Positions 5,707-13,872 of a stretch of DNA of 16,141 nucleotides are shown here, in pieces (position 1 is the first letter of the stretch; every line of letters begins with the position of its first letter). The notes beneath the pieces are model-generated. The model worked only from the letters and a program-made list of their open reading frames with translations, made no database searches and was not told the DNA's origin. The translations under genes and the position numbers were made by a program. Origin of the DNA: Verrucomicrobiota bacterium. GTDB taxonomy: Bacteria; Chlamydiota; Chlamydiia; Chlamydiales; JAEYWL01. The DNA lies in NCBI GenBank assembly GCA_023428915.1, contig JAEYWL010000064.1, positions 1-16,141 of the forward strand. Reading direction: 5' to 3'.

Positions 5707-6888
5707 TTAATTCATAGAAGCTTGTTCTGACACGTTTACTTTATTGCCCGGTGTTGCAAACTGAAGCCCATCGACAATGACCCTATCGCCTATATTCAAT
5801 CCTTGTGTGATGGCCCGCATTTCCTGCTCTGTACCGCCTAGTTTAACACGTTTTAATTTGACAACATCATTGGCATCAGCAATCAATACATAAGGTCCGA
5901 TTTGGTCAAAAAGCACGGCAGCCTGGGGAATTGTCATTTGTTTTGTTGGTTTGGAGACTGCGATGCGGACTTCGACGAAGAGACCCGGCAACAACGAGTA
6001 GTCTTTATTATCCAAAAGAGCGCGAAATTCCAATGTCCCGGTGGAAGCATTGAGTCCCGTGTTAACAAAGTCCAGTTTTCCTCTATGTTTAAACTCTGTT
6101 TCATTTTGCAATTTGATATCTGCCGAAATTTTATTGATATCTTCCGGCTTAAAACCCATTGCTTTTGCAGCTTCGCGTAGTTTAATTAAATCAAGCTCAT
6201 TGAGATTGAAATAAGCATAGATAGGGTCGATCTGTTCGATATTTGCCAAATTGGTCGCTGTACTATGGCCGACCAAATTTCCAGAATCTACCAAATGGCG
6301 GCCTATGCGGCCATCAAACGGTGCTTTCACACTTGTATAACTGTAATTGATCTCGGCAATCTTCTCATTTGCAATAGCTTTATCTATTTCGGCATCGCTT
6401 TCCTGGATCTTAGCCAACCATTTTTCCACATTGTTGAGAGAGGTCGCATTTTGTGCATACATTCTTTTTTGCCGCTCATATTCGGATTTGGCATATACAT
6501 TTGCAGCTTTTTGCGCCGCTACAGTCGCTTGGGCTGCAAGTAATTGCTGATAATAGGTGTCGGGTTGAATGACAAATAACTCTTGCCCTTTTTTTACAAA
6601 AGTACCATCGGTAAATTCTATTGAATCTAGATACCCTTCAACACGTGCAACTAAATCAACGGAATTATAAGCGACAAGAGTGCCTGTTTGCGTGACATAA
6701 TCCACAATATTTTTCCATTGCGGTGTTTGCACAACAACTTTCGGAAGAGGAATTTCAGGGGCTTCTTTACTTGAATTGCGCTTGGAGAAGTAAAATACCA
6801 GGCTTATTGCTATGACGATCACCACTATTGCAAGAAGCCATTGGCCTAATCCACTTTTTTTTTGTTTTATCTCAGCGTCCATATTCAT
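5707..6888 (-). CDS. RND pump periplasmic adaptor (membrane fusion protein, AcrA/HlyD type)
   Basis: A 393-residue adaptor that bridges the transporter and the outer-membrane channel. After a cytoplasmic N-terminus, one membrane helix (about 16-34) anchors it; no lipobox Cys is seen, unlike lipidated AcrA. The half-lipoyl segment LVARVEGYLDSIEF-TDGTFVKKGQELFVIQ is followed by an alpha hairpin (QQLLAAQATVAAQKAANVYAKSE and on), then a second lipoyl half, SYTSVKAPFDGRIGRHLVDSGNLV, and beta-barrel and membrane-proximal domains. I choose ATG at 6888, whose A overlaps the TGA of the preceding gene (TGATG); upstream TTG (6894) and a second ATG (6882) are also in frame. The overlap implies translational coupling. 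Confidence 0.93.
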   Translation of the reverse strand: MNMDAEIKQKKSGLGQWLLAIVVIVIAISLVFYFSKRNSSKEAPEIPLPKVVVQTPQWKNIVDYVTQTGTLVAYNSVDLVARVEGYLDSIEFTDGTFVKKGQELFVIQPDTYYQQLLAAQATVAAQKAANVYAKSEYERQKRMYAQNATSLNNVEKWLAKIQESDAEIDKAIANEKIAEINYSYTSVKAPFDGRIGRHLVDSGNLVGHSTATNLANIEQIDPIYAYFNLNELDLIKLREAAKAMGFKPEDINKISADIKLQNETEFKHRGKLDFVNTGLNASTGTLEFRALLDNKDYSLLPGLFVEVRIAVSKPTKQMTIPQAAVLFDQIGPYVLIADANDVVKLKRVKLGGTEQEMRAITQGLNIGDRVIVDGLQFATPGNKVNVSEQASMN

Positions 6889-8441
6889 CACCAATTTGGC
6901 AGATAGAGTTGCTCGAACGATTCATACTCATTGCGCGGCTCTTCATGATTGTGTTGCCTCAATAATGTTCCCCAGTCTGTTCTTTCTGCCATTTCACATT
7001 TAATATCATCCGGTATGACATCATCGCCATTCCTAATTTCCCATCCCCCGCCCAAAGATCTAAAAAGGGCAACTAAAGCCAAGGGGATATTCCCCTGGGC
7101 AGTGACCAGTGAAGACTGTATTCGGAGTTGCTGCTGTTCAGCGTTTAATACAGGGGTGAAGTCGCTTTCGCCTTCTTTGTAGCGTATCAGGGCCAATTGC
7201 AAAGTTTTTGTGGCAGCGCGGTTAGCTTCTGTCAAGTAATAAGCTGCATTTTTTGCTTCGATAAAAGCAGTAATGTTGTCTTGCACTTCCTGCTGAGCTT
7301 TCAAAACGGCATTGATATAATTCAATAGAGCTTCCTGAAAAATCGCATCTTGCACGCGTACGGCATTCGTAATTTGTCCATAATTTAAGATCGGCCAGTT
7401 CAATCCAGGACCTGCGGCATACGATCTGTTAACCCAATTAAAAAGATCGCCGAGTGAAGATGGACTGATGTTATTTGAATTAAAAGTAAAGGTGCCTGAC
7501 AAAGATAAAGCTGGAAAAAGATTGGCTTTGGCGGCGCCTATTAATTCCGATTGAGCCGCTGCTTCAAGGCGAGCTTGATGAATATCAGGACGCCTTGCAA
7601 TGGTTTCAATAGGAATGCCTACAGCAACCGAAACGGGAGCTTCGGGTATTCCCTGCTGAGAATCAAGCAGGCAATCTAATTGGTTGGGCACCATTCCTAA
7701 CAATAAACATAAAGCATCTTTTTGTTTTTGCAAATCAGCATTGTACTGGGGAAGCTTTGCTTGAGTTTCGGTTAACTCGGCCAAAGCTTGTTCGACATCC
7801 ACAAGACTGACTTGCCCTTCATTATAGCGCACTTGAGCTATCTTAAGTCCTATGGCCTGTACTTGAATGTTGGCTTTCGTTATCTTAATTTGTTCTTCAA
7901 GGGTGCGGATCTTGATATAGACGCTGGCGATATCTGACGTAAGTATTACTAAGGCATTATCATAGGCAGCGATCGAGGCTAAAAAGGCGGCATCGTCTGA
8001 TTGAATAGCCCGCCTATACTTCCCCCAAAAATCAAGTTCCCAATTTGCCGAAATGCCAAACGTGTCAGTGGCAAAATATTGAGGCAGGATATTTTGAAAT
8101 TGACTGCCGCCAATTCTATAATAGGTAAGATTGCCTACCGCCTCTTGTTGCTGGGGATAAAGCTCTCCAACTGATTGGGCCAGCTGCGCCCTGGCCTGCA
8201 ACACTCTAACCCCGGTGCTTTGTAAAGAGAGGTTGCCTGCGTACCCTTCATAAATTAATTGGCAAAGCACAGGATCGCAAAAAACTTCCCACCATTCGCC
8301 ATTTTCGAATGGCTCTTCGCTCACCGCATCGCCATCTATTTTCCATTGATCTATAGTGGGCTTGAACGGTTCTTTATAGTCGGGACCGACCATGCACCCC
8401 GTTAAAAGCAAACCTGTCAGTACGAAAATGCGTTTTAACAT
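6888..8441 (-). CDS. Outer-membrane efflux lipoprotein (NodT/OprM family, TolC superfamily)
   Basis: A 517-residue outer-membrane factor that forms the exit duct of the pump. It begins with a short signal peptide and lipobox LTGC (Cys16), followed by MVGPDYKEP, the standard NodT-type opening that reads C-x-VGPDYxxP in the family. Two homologous outer-membrane-efflux repeats follow; landmarks are ANWELDFWGKYRRAI in the first half, then RRPDIHQARLEAAAQSELIGAAKANLFPALSL and the second-half helices. The C-terminal tail (LRQHNHEEPRNEYESFEQL) is acidic and somewhat longer than usual. Stop and adaptor start overlap (TGATG). Being first in the operon is unusual; mexAB-oprM-type operons put it last. 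Confidence 0.93.
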   Translation of the reverse strand: MLKRIFVLTGLLLTGCMVGPDYKEPFKPTIDQWKIDGDAVSEEPFENGEWWEVFCDPVLCQLIYEGYAGNLSLQSTGVRVLQARAQLAQSVGELYPQQQEAVGNLTYYRIGGSQFQNILPQYFATDTFGISANWELDFWGKYRRAIQSDDAAFLASIAAYDNALVILTSDIASVYIKIRTLEEQIKITKANIQVQAIGLKIAQVRYNEGQVSLVDVEQALAELTETQAKLPQYNADLQKQKDALCLLLGMVPNQLDCLLDSQQGIPEAPVSVAVGIPIETIARRPDIHQARLEAAAQSELIGAAKANLFPALSLSGTFTFNSNNISPSSLGDLFNWVNRSYAAGPGLNWPILNYGQITNAVRVQDAIFQEALLNYINAVLKAQQEVQDNITAFIEAKNAAYYLTEANRAATKTLQLALIRYKEGESDFTPVLNAEQQQLRIQSSLVTAQGNIPLALVALFRSLGGGWEIRNGDDVIPDDIKCEMAERTDWGTLLRQHNHEEPRNEYESFEQLYLPNW

Positions 8442-8554
8442 GAGTGATCAAATACCACTTTATAGTCAACGCATTGAGGACCTTCCTGCCAAAAAAATTG
8501 ACGCAGCCAATCCATAAGAAGTTTATTTTCTTCGACTTTTATTATCTGAATCAT
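8435..8554 (-). CDS. Possible 39-residue leader ORF of the pump operon
   Basis: An ATG at 8554 opens a 39-codon frame (MIQIIKVEENKLLMDW ... VVFDHSC) whose TAA stop overlaps the start of the outer-membrane-factor gene by 7 bases (ATGTTAA). Its composition looks protein-like, with no rare run or low-complexity stretch. The frame is open a little further upstream to a TTG. No clear ribosome site precedes the ATG. It may be a coupling leader peptide, or the C-terminal remnant of a lost regulator or other gene. I recognise no family, and chance cannot be excluded for so short a frame. Confidence 0.35.
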   Translation of the reverse strand: MIQIIKVEENKLLMDWLRQFFWQEGPQCVDYKVVFDHSC

Positions 8555-8810
8555 ACTTGGGGCTTTCAATTTGAATCCCAAACATTAGTAAAATCATATT
8601 TTTAATTCAACATCTTTGATCTAAGCCTAAGGCCAAAGATTTTTTGGGCTGCAAAAAATTTATGCCTATTTCTGATGACAAGAACTACTATATAACTTAC
8701 ACGCTAACTTTATTTTTAATTAATTAACATGCCTCTATCCTCACCTTTAAATTTCTTGCAAAATTCAAATATTATTTATATCTTTCGGAAAAGTAAAAAG
8801 AGGACGTCCT
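8555..8810. promoter_or_regulatory. Divergent control region between pump operon and catalase
   Basis: This AT-rich stretch must hold the promoters of both the pump operon (-) and the catalase gene (+). An inverted repeat ATCTTTG/CAAAGAT (8612-8618, 8634-8640) has an inner GCCTAAGGC and is followed on the + strand by six T; it could be an operator or a terminator-like hairpin, but no + strand gene precedes it. A weak catalase promoter candidate is TTGCAA then, 17 bp later, TATCTT, ending around 8783. The catalase ribosome site AGAGGA lies inside the perfect palindrome AGGACGTCCT (8801-8810) that touches the ATG. I see no recognisable OxyR or Fur site. Confidence 0.4.
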
Positions 8811-10871
8811 ATGAAAGAAAACCACTCATCTTTAGGAAATAAAGGAGAAATCCACCAAATAGCTGGAAAAGATACCCCGCCTCTTACCACCCAGCAAGGG
8901 GTTCCTGTTTCCGACGACCAAAATTCACTTAAATTAGGTGCGGATGGCCCTGTTTTAATGGAAGACTTCCATTTAAGAGAAAAGCTATTTCATTTTGACC
9001 ACGAAAGAATACCGGAACGAGTAGTGCATGCCCGAGGATTTGGGGCCCACGGTTTTTTTGAAACTTATGAATCCCTTTCAGACATCACCTCAGCTGATAT
9101 TTTTCAAAGAGCGGGTGAAATAACTCCTGCATTTGTCCGTTTTTCTACTGTTGCCGGAAATAAAGGGTCTCCTGATCTTGCAAGGGATGTGCGCGGTTTT
9201 GCTGTAAAGCTCTACACCAAAGAAGGCAACTGGGATATTGTAGGGAATAATATGCCGGTATTTTTCATTCAAGATGCCATTAAATTTCCCGATCTTATTC
9301 ATGCAGCCAAGCAGGAGCCTGACAGAGGATTTCCTCAAGCTCAGACAGCACATGACAATTTTTGGGATTTTATTTCGCTTATGCCTGAAAGCATGCACAT
9401 GATCATGTGGATAATGTCAGACCGGGCAATCCCCCGCTCATTGCGCTTTATGGAAGGCTTTGGCGTCCATACTTTCCGTTTGGTCTCAAAAGAAGGAAAG
9501 TCGACTTTTGTTAAATTCCACTGGAAACCCAAACTTGGCATGCAATCTGTTTTGTGGGATGAAGCCGTTAAAATCAATGGGGCGGACCCGGATTTCCACA
9601 GAAGGGATTTATGGAATGCCATCCAATCAGGCAGTTACCCCGAATGGGAATTAGGTCTTCAATTATTCGACGATGCATTTGCCGATTCATTTGAATTTGA
9701 TGTCCTCGATGCCACAAAAATGATCCCCGAAGAATTAATCCCAATTCGCTATGTTGGCAGATTGGTGTTAAATCGCTGCGTGGACAATTTTTTTGCAGAA
9801 ACTGAACAAGTCGCTTTCTGCACTGCAAATATTGTTCCTGGAGTAGATTTTACAAACGACCCTCTACTGCAAGGACGCAATTTTTCATATCTGGACACGC
9901 AGATTAAGCGTCTAGGAGGCCCTAATTTCACTCACATCCCCATCAATGCGCCAAAATGCCCTTTTCATTATTTTCAGCAAGACGGCCATATGGCAATGGT
10001 TAATCCCAAAGGAAGAGTAAATTACGAGCCAAATTCACAGGGCATGGGGCCTAGAGAATGTCCGCAGAAAGGTTTCAAATCATATCCAGAAAAAAAGTCG
10101 GGAGAAAAAACCCGAGAACGCTCTGAAAAATTCTCCGATCACTACAGCCAGGCTCGGCAATTTTATTTAAGCCAAACTACTGTCGAACAAAAACATATTG
10201 CAGATGCCCTAATATTTGAATTGAGCAAAGTTGAGGCTCCACAAATTCGCAGCCGAGCTGTCTCCCACTTATTTAACATCGAAGATGAATTAGGCAGAGC
10301 AGTTGCCGAAGGCCTGGGCATTAAAGAAAAAATCCTGCCCAATGAACACTTGCCTAAAGCTAACGGAAACTTAAAGCCATCTAAAGCCTTAAGCATCCTC
10401 TTAAATCCCCCTAAAACATTTATGGGCAGAAAAATTGGAATACTGGTTACTGAAGGTATCGACGATGCTATCTTTACTTCAATCATCCGTCATATTGAAG
10501 AGGAAAAAGCTACATTTGAAATTATTGCACCTACGATTGGGGGTGTAAAAATGAAAAACGGCAATCTTCTTCCTGGCCATCACAAAATTGATGGAGGGCC
10601 ATCAGTTCTTTTTGATGCCATCATAATTTTATCATCTGCCGAAGGGATTTCCTCTCTTGTTAAGAACCCCGCAGCCCGCCAATTTCTCCAGGATGCATTT
10701 AATCATTTAAAAATAATTGGTTATAGCAGTAGTTCAAAGCCTCTTTTTGATACAACCGGGATTTCAGTACAATTGGATAAGGGGTGCATTGAACTTACTA
10801 ATGAGGAAAACATAAAAACATTTATCCAGGCTTGTCGAAATATTCGCTTCTGGGAAAGAGCCCCCAAATAA
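8811..10871 (+). CDS. katE: Large-subunit (clade II, HPII-type) monofunctional catalase
   Basis: A 686-residue haem catalase converting hydrogen peroxide to water and oxygen. The core contains catalytic His73 (RVVHARGFGAHG), Asn146 (GNNMPVFF), channel Asp142 and proximal haem ligand Tyr360 with Arg356 (GRNFSYLDTQ). The spacings equal those of E. coli HPII residues 128, 201, 197, 415 and 411. A C-terminal flavodoxin/DJ-1-like domain (about 540-686, GRKIGILVTEGIDD) marks the large-subunit type; its nucleophile-elbow Cys is absent (IIGYSSSS). The N-terminus is shorter than in HPII (753 residues). At the position of HPII His392, which is cross-linked to the haem tyrosine, this protein has Cys337. 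The ribosome site is AGAGGA. A secreted protein gene follows 12 bp later. Confidence 0.95.
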   Translation: MKENHSSLGNKGEIHQIAGKDTPPLTTQQGVPVSDDQNSLKLGADGPVLMEDFHLREKLFHFDHERIPERVVHARGFGAHGFFETYESLSDITSADIFQRAGEITPAFVRFSTVAGNKGSPDLARDVRGFAVKLYTKEGNWDIVGNNMPVFFIQDAIKFPDLIHAAKQEPDRGFPQAQTAHDNFWDFISLMPESMHMIMWIMSDRAIPRSLRFMEGFGVHTFRLVSKEGKSTFVKFHWKPKLGMQSVLWDEAVKINGADPDFHRRDLWNAIQSGSYPEWELGLQLFDDAFADSFEFDVLDATKMIPEELIPIRYVGRLVLNRCVDNFFAETEQVAFCTANIVPGVDFTNDPLLQGRNFSYLDTQIKRLGGPNFTHIPINAPKCPFHYFQQDGHMAMVNPKGRVNYEPNSQGMGPRECPQKGFKSYPEKKSGEKTRERSEKFSDHYSQARQFYLSQTTVEQKHIADALIFELSKVEAPQIRSRAVSHLFNIEDELGRAVAEGLGIKEKILPNEHLPKANGNLKPSKALSILLNPPKTFMGRKIGILVTEGIDDAIFTSIIRHIEEEKATFEIIAPTIGGVKMKNGNLLPGHHKIDGGPSVLFDAIIILSSAEGISSLVKNPAARQFLQDAFNHLKIIGYSSSSKPLFDTTGISVQLDKGCIELTNEENIKTFIQACRNIRFWERAPK

Positions 10872-10883
10872 TAAGGAGAAAAA

Positions 10884-11363
10884 ATGCTTTCAAAATTTTG
10901 GTTTGCTTTTCTGCTTATTAGCAGCCTTGGAACGACAGGTTTTGCACAGAACAGTGTTGAAATACCTATGGGCTGGCTTTTTCCTCCTAAAAATGCAGAG
11001 CTCGAATTTGACTATTTAAAAACATATGACAAAGAACCTGAAAAAGAAGGAGGCCTCGCCTCAGATACTTTTCCACAATCCACAACTACTTACGTCTACG
11101 CTGAAATTGAATTTAAAAATCTTTTATATAAAATCCGGGACCAAGAATATGAGTTTACCTTTAAATATTTTTTGGAAAACGGGAAGCGTTTAGGCGAGTA
11201 CACTACTTTATATACCTTTGAAAAAGACTGGAGTGTCGCATACTATTCAGATAGCTGGGGGTGGAGCACGCCAGGTAAATGGCCCTTAGGCACGCACCGG
11301 GTTGAGGTATGGTTGAATGGAAATAAATTTGCAGTAAAGAGATTTACTATTGTAAATAAATAG
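10884..11363 (+). CDS. Secreted protein of unknown function, cotranscribed with catalase
   Basis: A 159-residue protein with a clear signal peptide (hydrophobic core about residues 6-18, probable cleavage after GFA-Q near 21-22). The mature part is rich in aromatic and acidic residues, for example IPMGWLFPPKNAELEFDYLK and YVYAEIEFKNLLYKI. It ends with WPLGTHRVEVWLNGNKFAVKRFTI, a pattern common in periplasmic beta-sandwich domains, where a G-x-Y/H-x-V-x-v-x-x-n-G strand pair precedes a closing F-x-I strand. I do not recognise the family. A strong AAGGAG ribosome site lies 6 bases before the ATG, and the 12-bp gap to the catalase stop says one transcript. A role in envelope oxidative stress would be guilt by association only. 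Confidence 0.8.
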   Translation: MLSKFWFAFLLISSLGTTGFAQNSVEIPMGWLFPPKNAELEFDYLKTYDKEPEKEGGLASDTFPQSTTTYVYAEIEFKNLLYKIRDQEYEFTFKYFLENGKRLGEYTTLYTFEKDWSVAYYSDSWGWSTPGKWPLGTHRVEVWLNGNKFAVKRFTIVNK

Positions 11364-11485
11364 TTTTTGCATGCCTGTTTTATAAATGCGCAACTTATTT
11401 ACTATGATGTGAAACTAGATGGGTATCAGATTGCGATAGAATTTGTGGTATTAGTTGATGTAATTGCGAGCATTGAGTAGAAGAA

Positions 11486-13846
11486 TTAGAGATCAGGCTG
11501 CCAAATGAGGGCAATTTCATCGATCGTGATATCGCTCTTACGGGGCCTAATAGCCACTTCATCAAGCTTAAGGGAGCCGCTATCAACTGCCGGAAGCTTT
11601 GCCAGCTTTATTTCAAGTTGTGTTTGGAGGTCTTGTAATTGTTGTTGCAATACCTGCAGATTTAGCTCCGCATAGGTTACATCTTGATTTTCTTTGCGAA
11701 TACGCCCTAGCCGTTTAAAACTGGTACCCGCCTGAGTGATTGTTGTCTTTGTCAATTTCTTTCCGGACAACAGCACACCAAGCAAAGTGGTAATAAATGA
11801 ACAGAAAGCAGCAAGTTTTTGATAAAGCGATTGTTGTTCCTGGGCATTTTTTTTCTCTTCTGCCTGTCTGATTTTTTCTGTTAAAGCAGCAATTTTTTTG
11901 TCATATTCAGCGTGCAATTTCTGTTCAAGTGCTTCCCGACGCTTTTTTAATAACAAAGCGGCCTTTTGCCTAAAATCTGCCTCTTGTTCATTTACCTCAG
12001 AAACGAGATCAGCTTCCTTGCATTCCAATAACTCAAGAGTTTTTGTCTGATACAAATAATTAAAAAGATCTTGCTTCAAACTTTTCAGCTTTTTTTCTTG
12101 CAAGAGCCCCGATGGCGGATTTTGATAGACAGCATTTTCAACCGGGGAATGAGCAAGCCTTTGCTTAAGATCCGGCTGATTTTTAGCTGTTTCCCATAGA
12201 ACTGCCTTTCCTTCTTCAGCATTGCACACTAAGCAAAAATCTACCCAGGTATCTACGTTATATTTTTTGTCTACGAAATGCAGTTTGGCAAAGCCGGCAA
12301 TTAAGGGGCGGTAATTAACCGCCGTTGCGTTGATGGTGCTGGCAAAATATTGCGGTATATCATCGGCAATAACCGGCTTAATCTCAGCTGCCGGCATAAT
12401 ATTTTTATCTTTTGCCGAAACCGCAGCTGCAATAGTTTTTTTCATATCCTTTGCCAGGATTTTAATTTGCGCCAGGGTTAAAGGACCTCGCAGATAAGAC
12501 AGGGCCCAGCGGGTTTGAAAAATTACAGGTTTTTTCTCATGTACGCTGCGCATAATAAATGCCCGCTTGCTAATACCGCTCATTAAAGCATCAATCTCCT
12601 TTAAATCGATATCGCCATTAGAAGCCGCTGAAAGCCCCTCAATGACACGCGATTTATCCCTTGCAGTTTGCAAGCGCCCTATAAACCAGGTGCCGCAATT
12701 GGAAAGCCCTTTATAGTCTAAATCAACCGGGTTTTGGGTGCATAAAACCATCCCCAGCCCAAACGCACGAGCCTGTTTTAGAAGAGTAAGCATGGGCATT
12801 TTTGAAGGAGGAAGTGCAGTAGGTGGAAAATACCCCAGGATCTCATCCATGTAAAAAATAGCCCTTAAACTGGAAGTCCCCGTTTGTTTTCTCATCCATG
12901 CTATAAGCTGGTTTAAGAAAAGCGTCACAAAAAACATCCGTTCAGAATCATTGAGATGAGCAATGGAAATCACTGAAATTTTGGGCTTTTTGCCAGGTGT
13001 ATATAGCAGTTGCTGGATATCCAAAGGCGCTCCCTCCATCCAAGCCTGAAATCCCGGCGAGGCCAAAAGATTATTCAACTTGATGGAAAGTGCCATGCGG
13101 TCTTTGGCTGGAAAAAAAGTTTCAATATCCAGCACCCCAATCTTATCAAAATCAGGCTTCAGCACTTGTTGTATAAGGCCTGCTATTTCTATGTTTTCAC
13201 CTTGTTTCCAGGCCTGTTCAATGATAGTGGCAACGAGGATATGTTCACGGCTTTTTACAGGATCTGCTGCAATGCCCAGCAGGCCTAAAATGCTGGAAGT
13301 AGTTGAGAGGATTTTTTCGCGTACTGCCTCGGCATCGGCTGCAAATTCTCCGCTAGGCGCCTCAAAGGATCCCAAAATAGAAAGAGGGATTCCAGCCTTG
13401 CTGGCAGGCGTATAGATCTCCATTGAAACTGCACTTCTGAGGTCCTGAAGCCGTTTGGGCGTCTCTCCCCAAGCTTTCAAACCTTCGCGCCAAGTTTGTG
13501 CTACCTCTTCAGCATAAGCATCAACAGTCTTGCCTTTTCTTTCTGCCTCTCCTTCATCAATCCAGGGTTTAAATTCTTCAGCGGATAAACCTGGGAAGGT
13601 TAGCAAAATATTCCCCATATCTCCTTTAGGGTCGATAATAATAGAAGGAATGGCATTTAAAGCGGCTTCTTCAAGGAGAGTTATGCCAAGGCCTGTTTTG
13701 CCGCTGCCTGTCATGCCAATGCAGACGGCATGAGTAGTCAAATTTTGAGAGCTATAAAGCAGGGGTTCATCTTTGACTTTACCGGTTTGCGTGTCATACA
13801 GTTTTCCAAGATAAAACATACCTTTTTTTTCTAATGCAGCCGGCAT
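11486..13846 (-). CDS. HerA-like P-loop ATPase with C-terminal coiled coils
   Basis: About 786 residues from ATG 13846, which has GGAG 6 bases upstream; an in-frame GTG at 13858 is the alternative. The N-terminal FYLGKLYDTQTGK segment leads to Walker A GMTGSGKTG (44-52), IIIDPKGDM (69-77), Walker B RAIFYMDE (328-335), a sensor-like CTQNP (369-373) and GTWFIGRLQTARDKSRV with possible arginine fingers. This is the HerA/FtsK-type pumping ATPase fold as found in uncharacterised HerA-domain (DUF87/DUF853-like) proteins. Beyond about residue 600 comes a Lys/Glu/Gln-rich coiled coil (605-675), a hydrophobic stretch (678-694) that may be a membrane segment, and a second coiled coil (712-750). Cellular role unknown; DNA or protein translocation is inference. 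It follows the alliinase-like gene by 26 bp, so probably one operon. Confidence 0.85.
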   Translation of the reverse strand: MPAALEKKGMFYLGKLYDTQTGKVKDEPLLYSSQNLTTHAVCIGMTGSGKTGLGITLLEEAALNAIPSIIIDPKGDMGNILLTFPGLSAEEFKPWIDEGEAERKGKTVDAYAEEVAQTWREGLKAWGETPKRLQDLRSAVSMEIYTPASKAGIPLSILGSFEAPSGEFAADAEAVREKILSTTSSILGLLGIAADPVKSREHILVATIIEQAWKQGENIEIAGLIQQVLKPDFDKIGVLDIETFFPAKDRMALSIKLNNLLASPGFQAWMEGAPLDIQQLLYTPGKKPKISVISIAHLNDSERMFFVTLFLNQLIAWMRKQTGTSSLRAIFYMDEILGYFPPTALPPSKMPMLTLLKQARAFGLGMVLCTQNPVDLDYKGLSNCGTWFIGRLQTARDKSRVIEGLSAASNGDIDLKEIDALMSGISKRAFIMRSVHEKKPVIFQTRWALSYLRGPLTLAQIKILAKDMKKTIAAAVSAKDKNIMPAAEIKPVIADDIPQYFASTINATAVNYRPLIAGFAKLHFVDKKYNVDTWVDFCLVCNAEEGKAVLWETAKNQPDLKQRLAHSPVENAVYQNPPSGLLQEKKLKSLKQDLFNYLYQTKTLELLECKEADLVSEVNEQEADFRQKAALLLKKRREALEQKLHAEYDKKIAALTEKIRQAEEKKNAQEQQSLYQKLAAFCSFITTLLGVLLSGKKLTKTTITQAGTSFKRLGRIRKENQDVTYAELNLQVLQQQLQDLQTQLEIKLAKLPAVDSGSLKLDEVAIRPRKSDITIDEIALIWQPDL

Positions 13847-13872
13847 GACACTCTCCACAGGTTCTCTTGCAA

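Noticed and set aside
8440..8517. A 25-codon + strand frame (MSDQIPLYSQ ... DAANP) in the divergent region
   Set aside because: It overlaps the pump operon start and the - strand 39-codon frame, has no ribosome site, and matches nothing I recognise.
11364..11480. Open frame continuing 38 codons in phase after the TAG stop of the secreted protein
   Set aside because: A frame this short is expected by chance in AT-rich DNA; the protein already ends naturally at an F-x-I strand, and there is no readthrough signal.
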